A DNA stretch of 64,000 nucleotides from Lamellibrachia columna (Eukaryota > Annelida > Polychaeta > Sabellida > Siboglinidae), in assembly GCA_963662155.1 (NCBI GenBank), contig OY759262.1, positions 15,229,282-15,293,281 on the forward strand. Direction: 5' to 3'. Positions 46,050-56,931 of the stretch are shown here, in pieces. The translations under genes were made by a program, and so were the position numbers. Each line of letters opens with the position of its first letter. The first letter of the stretch is position 1. The notes beneath the pieces were generated by a model, which did no database searches, was not told the origin of the DNA, and was given only the letters and a program-made list of their open reading frames with translations.

Positions 46050-47805
46050 ACTTAACATTTAACAAGATTTAATATCCAAGCCAAAGGCCCAGATGGCAAG
46101 TGGACAAGGAAGCCATTGGCTTACCGAGAGTCCAAAATTTTTCATCTACGTGTAACCCGCGCTCCTGAGATATGTGTCAACCCTGGTTTTAAACATATTA
46201 ACGTTGTTATCAGTTATACAATCTGTAGACAATTTGTTCCATTCATTTATTGTAGTCTGTAAGAACGAGTACTTCCTGATATCCAATCTACACTGATCCT
46301 TTATTAATGTTACCTCATGTCCTCTATCTCTACTTTATTAATGTTACCTCATGTCCTCTATCTCTACTTTATTAATGTTACCTCATGTCCTCTATCTCTA
46401 TTTTATTAATGTTACCCCATGTCCTCTATCTCTACTTTATTAATGTTACCTCATGTCCTCTATCTCTACTTTATTAATGTTACCCCATGTCCTCTATCTC
46501 TACTTTATTAATGTTACCCCATGTCCTCTATCTCTACTTTATTAATGTTACCTCATGTCCTCTATCTCTACTTTATTAATGTTACCTCATGTCCTCTATC
46601 TCTACTTTATGAATGTTACCCCATGTCCTCTATCTCTACTTTATTAATGTTACCCCATGTCCTCTGTCTCTACTTTATTAATGTTACCCCATGTCCTCTA
46701 TCTCTACTTTATTAATGTTACCTCATGTCCTCTATCTCTACTTTATTAATGTTACCTCATGTCCTCTATCTCTACTTTATTAATGTTACCTCATGTCCTC
46801 TATCTCTACTTTATTAATGTTACCTCATGTCCTCTATCTCTACTTTATTAATGTTACCCCATGTCCTCTATCTCTACTTTATTAATGTTACCCCATGTCC
46901 TCTATCTCTACTTTATTAATGTTACCCCATGTCCTCTATCTCTACTTTATTAATGTTACCCCATGTCCTCTATCTCTACTTTATTAATGTTACCTCATGT
47001 CCTCTATCTCTACTTTATTAATGTTACCTCATGTCCTCTATCTCTACTTTATTAATGTTACCCCATGTCCTCTATCTCTACTTTATTAATGTTACCCCAT
47101 GTCCTCTATCTCTACTTTATTAATGTTACCTCATGTCCTCTATCTCTACTTTATTAATGTTACCCCATGTCCTCTATCTCTACTTTATTAATGTTACCCC
47201 ATGTCCTCTATCTCTACTTTATTAATGTTACCCCATGTCCTCTATCTCTACTTTATTAATGTTACCCCATGTCCTCTATCTCTACTTTATTAATGTTACC
47301 TCATGTCCTCTATCTCTACTTTATTAATGTTACCTCATGTCCTCTATCTCTACTTTATTAATGTTACCCCATGTCCTCTATCTCTACTTTATTAATGTTA
47401 CCCCATGTCCTCTATCTCTACTTTATTAATGTTACCCCATGTCCTCTATCTCTACTTTATTAATGTTACCTTATGTCCTCTATCTCTACTTTATTAATGT
47501 TACCTCATGTCCTCTATCTCTACTTTATTAATGTTACCTCATGTCCTCTATCTCTACTTTATTAATGTTACCTCATGTCCTCTATCTCTACTTTATTAAT
47601 GTTACCTCATGTCCTCTATCTCTACTTTATTAATGTTACCTCATGTCCTCTATCTCTACTTTATTAATGTTACCTCATGTCCTCTATCTCTACTTTATTA
47701 ATGTTACCCCATGTCCTCTATCTCTACTATTTTTTCTGAGTGAGAAAAAACATTCTATCAATATTTTCATACCCATTCGATATCCTAAAAACTTCAATTT
47801 AAGAG
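46050..47805 (-). mobile_element. CR1-like LINE 3' fragment, copy C, split by a 34-bp array
   Basis: The minus-strand copy has its 3' terminus at 46050 (AACAAGATTTAA) and matches copy 1 through the 3' UTR and the last codons to about 46300. The array follows, and homology to copy 1 resumes at 47729 (TTCTGAGTGAGAAAAAACAT, coding FFSLRKNS) up to about 47803. It is severely 5' truncated. It abuts the truncated end of the plus-strand copy B, so the two are joined tail-to-tail with respect to transcription. Confidence 0.85.
46301..47728. repeat. 34-bp minisatellite, 42 units, born inside LINE copy C
   Basis: The unit starts TTATTAATGTTACCTCATGT, followed by CCTCTATCTCTACT. The array is exactly 42 x 34 bp. 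The unit corresponds to one stretch of the LINE C-terminal coding region (about 31274-31307 in copy 1, encoding RGHEV and neighbours). Variation is mainly C/T in ACC(T/C)CAT. 34 bp is not a multiple of three, so the LINE frame is destroyed. Confidence 0.95.
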
Positions 47806-47814
47806 AGGGGGAGG

Positions 47815-47818
47815 GAGG

Positions 47819-47850
<32 letters not shown>

Positions 47851-48105
47851 TCAGTGTATGGGTGTGCGTTTGTGCGTGTGAATGTGTGTGTATGTGTGTG
47901 TGTTTGTGTGCGTGCGTGCGTGCGTGCGTGCGTGTGTGTGTGTGTGTGAGGATGGAGGAAGTGGTAGAGTGGTAGAGAGTGGGGGAGGGTGGGAGAGAGT
48001 GGGAGAGGGTGGGAGCGGGTGGAAGAGAATGGGAGAGAGTGGTAGATAGTGGGGGAGGGTGGGAGAGAGTGGGGGAGAGAGTATGGGTGTGCTTTTGTGC
48101 GTGTG

Positions 48106-48159
<54 letters not shown>

Positions 48160-48165
48160 TTTGTG

Positions 48166-48232
<67 letters not shown>

Positions 48233-48245
48233 TTGCGTGCGTGTG
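47815..48245. repeat. TGCG/TG microsatellites flanking a GTGGGAGAGA block
   Basis: (TGCG)n at 47818-47850 and 47908-47932, GTGGGAGAGA variants at 47960-48080, (TG)n at 48108-48158 and (TGCG)n at 48165-48240. The GAGGATGGAGGAAGT junction matches that at 14.01 kb. Confidence 0.95.
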
Positions 48246-48862
48246 GATGTAGACTCGTCATGCAGCATACATTGATGAATGACGAAACTTTGTTGAAAAG
48301 TTTCCCAATTGCGTTTATATTAATAATAACTAATTCGAGCTATAAAAAGTACATGAATCATCTTAATGTCTGCAACAACTTGTCAAATCAGGCATACAGA
48401 GGAAGGCAGCTGCAATAACAAAGGAAGATACCACCGTCTATTGATTTCAATGTTCCACTCCAGACTTCCGCCACCATTGAAACAGAACAAGGGACAATCG
48501 AGAGGATTGTCTACTTTTTATCGCTGTATTATGCTAAATTGAGAGTATGCTAAATTGACTTAGTCTGTCACGAAAAGACAGTATTAGGCAGGTGCACAAT
48601 CTGTAATTGTTGAACGTTGTCGCCGCTTCGGTTACCCAACCTTTACGATTAATCACAAAAAGACAGTACGACTATACACGTGTACATGGCGCACACATCA
48701 AGACGTCTGTATAAGCAGTTAATTGACCGCAGTTTGGTCATTCTCTGGAGAACTGGTCCAAAAGGTGACGAGGAAGGTGACAATTAAAATTGTCTATGTT
48801 GTTGGTGGAATATAAGAGATGAAGATCTCCCATTATCATAACAACAAAATAAAAATAAGAAT
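48246..48862. other. No gene recognised
   Basis: AT-rich sequence with no frame of note. Confidence 0.4.
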
Positions 48863-49053
48863 GAAGTGTGATGGAATGACGTCATCTATCAATGTAGGGT
48901 GACAGTGGAGAATCAACGTAATGCAAACATTTCGTTTCAACTTGTATACTTTTCGGTGTGTGATCGAATGACGTCATCTGTCGATGTAAGGTAAAGGTGG
49001 GGAATCAACGTAATGCAAACATTTCGTTTCAAGTTGTGTACTTTTCGGTGTCA
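48863..49053. repeat. ~95-bp tandem duplication with a CRE octamer in each unit
   Basis: Both units carry AATGACGTCATCT, GAATCAACGTAATGCAAAC and ATTTCGTTTCAA, in order, at about 90% identity. Confidence 0.9.
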
Positions 49054-49079
49054 TCTGGAAGGTTGGAACCTAAATAACA

Positions 49080-49412
49080 TGTATGGACCGAGTGGACAAC
49101 GATCAACCTCCATGGGGCCACGAGGCCATTTTTTCTGCAAAAAATTACGAAACTGCTCTTTAGAATCGTTGATCCGACATAAACATAAACATAAGAGGTC
49201 TCTGTGGATTCCTAATGAAGATTACCATTTTTTTGCCCGAGTGGATAACGATCAACAAACATCTGAACAACTTTTCGCAACAAATATCTGAAAATGCTCT
49301 AACTTTTAGGCCGTTGACCCGACATAAACATATCAGATATACGTGGATTCTTACTGGGTAGTAACTTTTTGGTCGGAGTGTAAAACGATCAACGCCCACG
49401 AGGCCAGACATC
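49080..49412. repeat. ~135-bp imperfect tandem repeat, about two and a half units
   Basis: Blocks CGAGTGGA.AACGATCAAC, GTTGA(T/C)CCGACATAAACATA and TGGATTC recur near 49090, 49225 and 49375. Confidence 0.75.
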
Positions 49413-49699
49413 CCGTTTCCATAATAACAATCAAAATGGTCACCATGTTGAGCAAATATTGGCTAATTTAAAATCAATGCCATTCTTTATTGAATAAAGA
49501 TAGCATTATAATTCTTACAAAAGCACCTTCAGTAGGCATGTGTGTTATTTAAAAAAAACTTTGTTTTATTTAATATTTTTTGTCACTTCGGGAAAAAACA
49601 TCTTTTTTTGACAATAAATTCTTATGTAACTTTCAAACTGATTCTAATAATGTTTTCTACCTGTTGTGTAGCGAACAATAAGCTGAATGCAACATTCAA

Positions 49700-49935
49700 A
49701 ACCTTATTGAAATTGAAAGTAAATTCTTACACCGAACACAAAACGAAAGAATGTGTGAGACAACAAGTAGACTCCCTCGCTGGAAGGCAAGAACCCTTGT
49801 TGTCAACGGTGGAACGACGAAAGCTCTCCTGGTTTGGCCACAACACCCGACACAACACCATTACAAAAACCACCCTTCGAGGCGCCCCGGAGGACAAGAG
49901 AAGACGAATGAATGCATCTAATCCAACCGACCTTG
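49700..49935 (+). pseudogene. Non-LTR retrotransposon ORF2 C-terminal fragment (second LINE type)
   Basis: The frame reads SYTEHKTKECVRQQVDSL, then QEPLLSTVERRKLSWFGH and LRGAPEDKRRRMNA. This YTEHKT...QEPLL.TV.RRKL.WFGH...R arrangement is one I recognise from the segment just after the polymerase domain in many invertebrate LINE proteins. It is distinct from the CR1-like copies elsewhere in the window. The polymerase motifs are absent and the frame dissolves after about 49940. The clade (RTE-like or other) is not determined. Confidence 0.6.
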
Positions 49936-50036
49936 CAACGTACAACATGCAGAAGACAGACAAAGCTGTTGTGAATGTGCGAATGACACCCAACGATCGT
50001 TATGGCTACGCAATAAGTTTGGAAATCAAACTATAG

Positions 50037-50700
50037 TCTCGTTACAGCTACTTTTGGAACAATGCAGCTGAGGGAGGAGCGATAGTTATTTTACATTTAT
50101 TGTACATATATAGCATTGAGGCATGTGTTGTTACACTTCAGACTTAACAAGTCTTCCTCTGCTGTGCTTCTCACCACCTGTGCGTTTTGGTACGTGGTTA
50201 GGCAAGAACGCTAAGATCCCATGTGATATTTGGAATGTTCATACAGAAAATGGTAATAATGTATGATGACAACACCCATGCTGTATCGTCATTGTCCGGC
50301 CAGATGCATCAACCGTCTCTACATCGCTGACAGTTCAGCTGAACCTCTCCCGTCGAACTGAAATTAGAGTAATTTAGCATCATTCAATTATGTTGACATT
50401 GTTCAATCAATTCAGTCGATGATTCATAACATATTAACATTTATGTTTAATGTTCAGGTCTGAATTTGTCTCTTGAAGAATAATTTTAAACAAAGACATG
50501 CAAGAACAACTAATCAACAAAAAGCTTAAGAATTAGAAGTAACATGTTTTGTGTTAACATTGCTTTCATTTATTTCCCCCTTCACATCACAAATTTGTAT
50601 ATCATGCCACAGTCTTCTCCGTTGGAGTTGAGGACGTTATGTAGTAGGCAGTGGTACTGTAGGCAGAAGATGACATCGATGCCGCCTTACAAGTCAGAGT
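50037..50700. other. No gene recognised
   Basis: Spacer between the LINE fragment and the TRAF-like pseudogene. The frame of the latter may extend a few codons upstream of 50704. Confidence 0.4.
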
Positions 50701-50703
50701 GTT

Positions 50704-51260
50704 CTGGACGGGCCTCTTCCGAACTTTGCTGAACTTCCTGAACGACTTAAATGTGTTGTTTGCCGTAACGTGTTGAGGGAAGGTTATTTGAGACTGCGTG
50801 CAGAAGTGAAGTGTCCAGCCAATGAAGAAGAATGTGAAATGATATCAAGAGACAGGATGTTCTACGACCGAGACATGTGTTGCGAGATTCTCTCCCAACG
50901 ATTGAGTTCGTGACAGTGGGTTGTTCATTCAAGAGATTTGGCTGCCCAGAAAGAGTGCCCCAAAAGTAACTGAATGAACGTGCCGGTCGTTTGCACCTAC
51001 AGCCAGACAGAAGTGGGAAGGATCCTACAAAAGGCCCACATCGAGAAGAATTGCGCAATTGTGTTTGTCAACGGAGGGAAAACATTCCGAAATCAGATGA
51101 CTGCACACAAACAGAGATGTATATGCGGCCTCAGTAATGGCACTACCATTTCGTTGGATGTGCGTTTGAGGGTAATGAATCAAAAGTACGCAGGCATGAA
51201 CAGAGGCTAACCAAGAACAGCTTGACAGTCTGGTTAGACACGTTGAGGAAGTCGATTTGA
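50704..51260 (+). pseudogene. TRAF-like RING and zinc-finger pseudogene
   Basis: The first frame reads ELPERLKCVVCRNVLREG, then KCPANEEECEMISRDRMF and CCEILSQRLSS before a TGA at 50911. A shift to the overlapping frame continues VTVGCSFKRFGCPERVPQ, and later another frame gives HFVGCAFEGNESKVRRHEQ. This order matches the N-terminal RING (CxxC pair), the KCP linker with a DRMF block, and TRAF-type zinc fingers of TNF-receptor-associated factors, which are ubiquitin-ligase adaptors in innate signalling. The middle of the RING (the CGHxxCxxC part) is deleted, and several stops and frame changes occur. No introns are evident, so a decayed retrocopy is plausible. The meprin/TRAF domain is not seen. 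Confidence 0.55.
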
Positions 51261-51800
51261 AATAAATTCAGTCCAACACTCAGCTTGAGTGAACAATCAA
51301 TTGTTTGCCTTAGGTAAACCTTTGTAAACGTGTTTGGTTATTTACATGGCGGGGCGTGTTTGCGAAATAGAGGCCGACAAACTGTTAACGTGCATAAAGT
51401 AGACCGCTATAAGAAAAAGTCTAGTTACTCAACTGAAAGATGGTAAATTATTTCGCCAGCTGCATGTTTTTTTCAGGAATGGATACTTGATTTGGCCTGC
51501 AGGCGCGCCGTTACAGGTGACTGCATGACGTGAAAACTCTACCGATGCAGCTTGCTGTTATTTGATCAGACAAAAAGGCCATCGATATAATTTCTTCAGA
51601 AAGATCGCGAAATAACGTTTAACGTTTAACAAGATAACTGACCAGTGCCTTGAGACATCGGGGATGCGTCCGTCATATCCACGTTTTTGTTTTCTTTCGG
51701 AGAATAATGTGCAGATATTAACTTGCGAAGCCAAACTTTATCTGATGTAATTTATTTTTAATCCGTGGAATGACCATTATGACATAATTATTATTCATGC
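51261..51800. other. No gene recognised
   Basis: Unique-looking sequence. Confidence 0.4.
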
Positions 51801-51879
51801 ATGGTCACTTCATCTTGTAAAAAGTATAGCGCATCACCCCCTGGCAGACCTGTTCATTCCAAGGCCATCTCAACTTCTT

Positions 51880-52100
51880 TGGGAAGTATTCAGCCACGCT
51901 GCAATTGCTGCGCGAAGGCTATTCGTTCACATATCCACCATTGTCTGTATTGCCAGGTACTCATTTATACAGCTGAGTGAACTGTGGCAACGTGGGGTGA
52001 TCAAACTTGCCAAAGGTTCGAAGCGACCGCAGTGGGATTTGAAACCGGGTTCTCTCGATTGAGAGTCCGGCCTTCTAACCGGTATACCATCGCGCCCCAC
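51880..52100 (-). mobile_element. tRNA-headed SINE-like element
   Basis: Reading the minus strand from 52100, the head GGGGCGCGATGGTATACCGG followed by TTAGAAGG resembles a Pol III box A region, and GGTTTCAAATCCC about 40 bp on resembles box B (GGTTCGANTCC). The body then has TTCACTCAGCTGTATAAATG followed by AGTACCTGGC, which resembles a conserved central domain I recall from widespread metazoan SINEs. The tail end is undefined. It is not a functional tRNA, since the acceptor stem does not pair. Confidence 0.6.
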
Positions 52101-52502
52101 TAAAAGAAAGATCGTTGTATGTTGTATTATTCTTTTCTTTTTTGCAGCAACACGAAGATGTTATCAGTTGAAATTGTATAGTTGCAGCCGACGTAAACGG
52201 CTTGGGTTACCAATACACTAATCTTAGGTTTCATTTATATCCTCTTCGGTTTTTATAGCGATCTTTATCGTTTCGATGCTTGTATATGATTCCGCGCCAG
52301 CCCCATTCGTCTACACAGCCAAATAGGGTTGACATGTTCTGTCAAGTTACGTCAGGCATAGGCCGACGCGACGCCCCTAAATTAGAGCGGGCAGGCAGGT
52401 CGCCGCCATCCAGGGACATACAGCAACATACTGCGGGTATAAAGTGTCACGAAAATCCCTCCTTGACGGCCGCCGTGGCTGGCATTTGTTACGGTGTACC
52501 CG

Positions 52503-52790
52503 GGACAGGCCAATGTACCGTCCATCAAGGACAGGCCGATGTACCGTCCACTCAGGATAGGCCGATGTATACCGTCAAACCAGGATAGGCCGATGTACCG
52601 CCCACCCAGGATAGGCCGATGTGCCGTTCACCCGGGGTAGGCCGATGTACAGTCAACCCGGGACAGGCCGATGAATCGGCCACGCGCGATAGGCCGATGT
52701 ACCGTTCATCCAGTATAGGCCTTGTACTGTCCACCCGGGATAGGCCGAATTACCGTCCACTCAGGATAGGCCGATGCACCGTCCATCTAT
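52503..52790. repeat. ~26-bp minisatellite, about ten units
   Basis: The unit is near AGGCCGATGTACCGTCCA plus CCCAGGAT, with substitutions and indels; the array is more degenerate than its neighbour. Confidence 0.9.
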
Positions 52791-52879
52791 GATGTGGACC
52801 TTTAGTTTGAGTAAACATTATGTTGTTGCTATTTCGTGATGTCCTGTTTTGTAAATCCATCGTGCCCACTGACTCAGCT

Positions 52880-53280
52880 GCGTATGTAACAGTAAGGGGG
52901 TTCAACGTATGTAACCGTAAGAGTGTTCAATGTATGTAACCGTAAGGGGGTTCAACGTATGTAACCGTAAGGGTGTTCAATGTATGTAACCGTAAGGGGG
53001 TTCAACGTATGTAACCGTAAGGGTGTTCAATGTATGTAACCGTAAGGGGGTTCAACGTATGTAACCGTAAGGGGGTTCAACGTATGTAACCGTAAGGGGG
53101 TTCAACGTATGTAACCGTAAGGGTGTTCAATGTATGTAACAGTAAGGGGGTTCAACGTATGTAACCGTAAGGGTGTTCAATGTATGTAACCGTAAGGGGG
53201 TTCAACGTATGTAACCGTAAGGTGGTTCAACGTATGTAACCGTAAGGGGGTTCAACGTATGTAACCGTAAGGGGGTTCAA
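52880..53280. repeat. 25-bp minisatellite, 16 units of two linked types
   Basis: The units are GTATGTAACCGTAAG followed by GGGGTTCAAC (type A) or GGTGTTCAAT (type B). The G/T and C/T differences are linked in every unit but one. The order is ABABABAAABABAAAA, with unit 14 a variant A. Confidence 0.95.
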
Positions 53281-53667
53281 CGCATCCTGCCATCGCTCAA
53301 CACTTTCACCGGTCTAACTGCACGAACACATGTTAATATTGGAATGTGTAAAATGTTATGAGAGAGAATTGTCAGACCTTGTCAACGTGTTGATTTGTCT
53401 TAATATAATTGTAAACTGTATATGATGATGTAAATTATGATGACGTAAATACTGTTATTGTTGTTATTATAGGTCGTAATGTTTTACAGGGGTTGTATAC
53501 AAAGCGTTCAAATTCTAATGTTGCCATAGACGTTGGCCTATTCGAGTTAATGGAGTACAAAGTATCGGTGTTTTGTAGCTTAGATATGGAAAGAAACGAA
53601 CACACAGTCACGGACACTTTATGTGGTGCTTCGTAGTATGTAATTGTCTATGTTTGCGTCTGCCCCA
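53281..53667. other. No gene recognised
   Basis: AT-rich spacer. Confidence 0.4.
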
Positions 53668-53675
53668 ATGATCAT

Positions 53676-53873
53676 CAGTGGCCGCATTTGGGGGGGGGGG
53701 GGGGGTGGGGGTGTCATTGGGTCATGCCCCTTGGCTTGATTTTTTTATTTGTTTCGTATATAACCTGTTGCACCACTACATGGTAAACTAACCATAACTA
53801 GGTGACTAAACTTACACCTCCCCTTTGGCCCCCCATTGGTCACCCCCTTTACGTGATCCTAGATACGCCACTG
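53676..53873. mobile_element. hAT-like MITE, about 198 bp
   Basis: The left end CAGTGGCCGCATTTGGGGG and the reverse complement of the right end CAGTGGCGTATCTAGGATCA share the CAGTGGC(C/G) start typical of hAT non-autonomous elements. The flanking octamers ATGATCAT (53668-53675) and ATTGCCAT (53874-53881) agree at five of eight positions, a weak trace of an 8-bp target duplication. The interior has C- and G-rich runs. Confidence 0.55.
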
Positions 53874-54850
53874 ATTGCCATGCAAAAAGTATGTCACAAC
53901 GTAGGGCGGCGCTCACTGGACAACTGGTGATTCTGCGTGTTGACGTCACCACTCCCCACTAGCGCGCCGTCGCTGTCACCTAGAAATTAACCAAGCATAG
54001 CGACAGATCGCGGCGGCAATTAACTTCATGAGTCATCGGCTGTGATGTTATCTGCCGGCGCTGAAACCAGGCGAGCGCCCAGCCGTTTATTTCCAATCGT
54101 CTGGAAGCTGGCCAAGTAGACTTCTTAACAAACAAAGACATCGGTGTCTGTCTCCATGACGACCGAACAGTCTTCGTCCTTTCACGACTGTGCAACAATT
54201 GAGCAACATCGAGTGAACAGCAGTACTCGTGAGGTCAGCTTTAAATTAACCTCATGTGGCTTTGGTGATAGACCTACGCCCTGGCACTGCGCTATAGAAC
54301 GTTGGAATAACGCCTTGTCATTGTCTAATATTCGTCGTGGTGTCGTCCAAGATGCCACACGCGTTGTCTTCACCTTCTTTCTGTGACGTTTTTGTATAAA
54401 TAGTGACGTAGCTGTTTTTGATTTGTGTTTGGTTATAAGAGCCAACACCGGCGTAGTACTAATATTGAAAATGTAACCGGATCCTTTTTAGAAAATTAAA
54501 TTTGGACCAGAGGCCCATATTCAGTCGTAACAAACGGACACCGGGCGTTGAACACGTATCCCCTTCATAATATATGTTTGGCATGATGGATGTATTTAAT
54601 GTGATATTAAGTTTTATAATAAGTTTTATAATAAGCACCTGCATTAAGCATTAGACATTATTTCAATGACACTTGCTGCAGACACTGCTATGTTGATTGT
54701 GCACTTCTGAATCATGCTTTACGCTATCACAACACACAAACATCAAATGTTAATATCCTAAGCATTTGTAGACTTCAAAGTCGTAGTCTTCAGTGAAAAC
54801 TAACCGGCTATTTTTTTTACGACGAAGTAAATTTTTTTCGCAGTGGAAGG
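53874..54850. other. No gene recognised
   Basis: Overlapping short frames on both strands at 53980-54450 show no domain. Confidence 0.4.
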
Positions 54851-54855
54851 TAAGA

Positions 54856-54922
54856 GGGGGTTCATATACCACAGGGTCCATATACCACAGGGTCCATATA
54901 TCACGGGGTCCATATATCATGG
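54856..54922. repeat. 18-bp minisatellite, about four units
   Basis: The unit is near CATATACCACAGGGTC, the last copies reading CATATATCACGGGGTC and CATATATCATGGC. Confidence 0.9.
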
Positions 54923-55199
54923 CCGTCCTTTTGCAATACAACACCGACTGAACCCACCAGACAGCGATCGTGCCGACACTGTAGCCGAAGATTGTTTCAA
55001 GATTGTACGTTACCTAAGCTATTGTGATTACATAGAGAATATATTCTTGACGCTTGCTTGATGAGATACTACCTGAACAGCTGATCATGGATAAAATGGG
55101 AGGTAGTAGTGAGTTTAGAGATCGAGATTACCAGTGAGGCGCACTGAGTCCACGCCAGGATATTTAACACAAGGACACAAGGTAGAAGAAACGCTTTCA

Positions 55200-55325
55200 G
55201 TGTTTCTTCCGCACAGACGATTTGGGGTGACCGAAATTGGCCAAGTTTGGAAACGGCACGAGGTAGACTCGAACCGGTCACCTCGATCGACCGTCTGGTG
55301 CTGTAATTGCTAGACCGCCCCCCCC
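55200..55325 (-). mobile_element. Possible second tRNA-headed SINE
   Basis: The minus strand starts GGGCGGTCTAGCAATTACAG and has GGTTCGAGTCTACC, close to the box B consensus, about 45 bp later. The G-rich start merges with a poly-C/G run at 55318-55352. No conserved central domain was seen. Confidence 0.45.
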
Positions 55326-55765
55326 CCCCCCGCCCCCCGCCCCTCCCGCCCCCCCAACAGTAGTTGTTTATCTGTGTGACAATAGTAGTGGTTGTCAGCA
55401 CATAATTGACCAAAGTGCTTTGTTTTTTTATTTACTCATTACATGTTGCGACAGTTGTCAGGGGTGCACACATATTAACACCCGCATTAATCCGTATACC
55501 CCCCTAATAAAATAATATTTATTACGTCACGCAAGAAACGATTGTCGTGCCAAAATAAAACCAATTATCTACCGTCTAACTGAGATCATTGGTGTGTCTG
55601 CGACTTCCCAGCTGTAGGCAGCGCTAAAGTCAGGCGAAAACATTGTCTCTTGGCTTTGTGCCTATTCCGCGGATTCGGTTGTTTTTTTATTCGGCCTTTA
55701 ATTGGTGTCTTATTGTTCATATGACTTTGTATACCTGGCTGCCCGTCCCCTCACCTGCATGCATA
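55326..55765. other. No gene recognised
   Basis: A C-rich run at 55318-55352 is followed by AT-rich sequence. Confidence 0.4.
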
Positions 55766-55925
55766 GGTTTCACCAATTAAATCCTGCATGCATATAGCTT
55801 TAACCAATCCAGTTCGCCAGCACTTACATATGGGCTCGTGCACGCCTGCAGGCTCACCCGTCTTACAGTCACGCCATCCGTAGCGAACCGGAACAAACAC
55901 TCCAACTGAAACGTATATAAAGCGC
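55766..55925 (+). promoter_or_regulatory. Candidate RNA polymerase II promoter
   Basis: TATATAA lies at 55914-55920, with ACCAAT-type elements at about 55772 and 55803 and a repeated CCTGCATGCAT upstream. A plausible start lies near 55945-55950, and a strong splice donor follows 70 bp later. The combination of box spacing and donor is suggestive; no downstream coding exon was identified. Confidence 0.35.
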
Positions 55926-55945
55926 ATTGCTGGCCACCCTCGCAC

Positions 55946-56015
55946 TGTCGGACACAAGCAGTCGAAGAGGTTTTTTTGCTCCATCGACCACCAATAAGCT
56001 GTCGTGCCCGTCTAG
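55946..56015 (+). other. Candidate non-coding first exon
   Basis: This runs from about 30 bp after the TATA element to the donor TCTAG|GTGAGTC. It contains no ATG, so it would be 5' UTR. The next exon is unknown and may lie outside the window. Confidence 0.3.
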
Positions 56016-56771
56016 GTGAGTCAGTATATATTCGTGTTTAGACCATAACACTTCACACGTTCAGGGGGAGTATTTGGTTGCAAGCCTCACAAGTTAAAGC
56101 TTGTCGAATTATCAATAATTGTAAAAAAAAATGCAAATTCTGATGTGTTTTATGTATATGGTCAAACACGTTGATATGTCGTAGTCCACATATAAGGCTT
56201 ATCACGGGAAATGTAATCGCATTCATGGTATAGGCTATCTTACTGTTACGGGCTGAAATACTGGTAGATTTAGTGTTACGTGGCAATTTTACTGAAATAT
56301 AATCTTGGTAGGTTTATGGTGTTTGTTGGGTTAAGTATTCGTAAGTCACTAAGTTATGCTTGCTGTGAATGAGGCGAGAGAGATAGACAGTGCGTGCGTG
56401 TAGTTGTGCACGTATGTGCGTGCATGCGTGCTCGTGCATGCGTATGCGTGTGCAGTGTGTGAGCGCAAGAGCGTGATTGCAAGGTATCATAATATATAAA
56501 CGCATAGCATAAACGAGATATTATTCTGATAAAATGACCCCGAACATAGAAGTTGGCGAACCAATTGGGGGTTTACACGCACAAACATTATCCGTACACG
56601 TATTACGGGGAACGATGAATAACCGTCAAGGTAGGCTTCGATACAAGAAGGATACCGAATGTATCACAATGACCGGCCACGTTGCATCAGACAAACTGCT
56701 GATCTGATCAGAGTAAGCAACCCTCTTCTGAGGAACATGTAGGCTATTCCAATTTTATTTCCGGTGCACAA

Positions 56772-56775
<4 letters not shown>
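56016..56775. other. No gene recognised
   Basis: A short GTGCGTGC-type stretch lies at 56390-56460. Confidence 0.4.
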
Positions 56776-56854
<79 letters not shown>

Positions 56855-56861
56855 CCGGTGC

Positions 56862-56930
<69 letters not shown>
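56765..56930. repeat. Duplicated (TA)n array with a CCGGTGCACAATAT leader
   Basis: TTTCCGGTGCACAATAT occurs at about 56758-56774 and again at about 56852-56868, each followed by 60-75 bp of TA. Confidence 0.95.

Positions 56931-56931
<1 letters not shown>

Noticed and set aside
47690..48275. His-Thr/Ala-Arg-Thr-His and Cys-Val repeat frames
   Set aside because: They are readings of TG and TGCG microsatellites; the same applies at 10.7, 12.7, 13.9, 25.7 and 36.0 kb.
52020..52100. Functional tRNA gene
   Set aside because: Box A- and B-like motifs are present, but the acceptor and anticodon stems do not pair properly; a SINE head explains it better.
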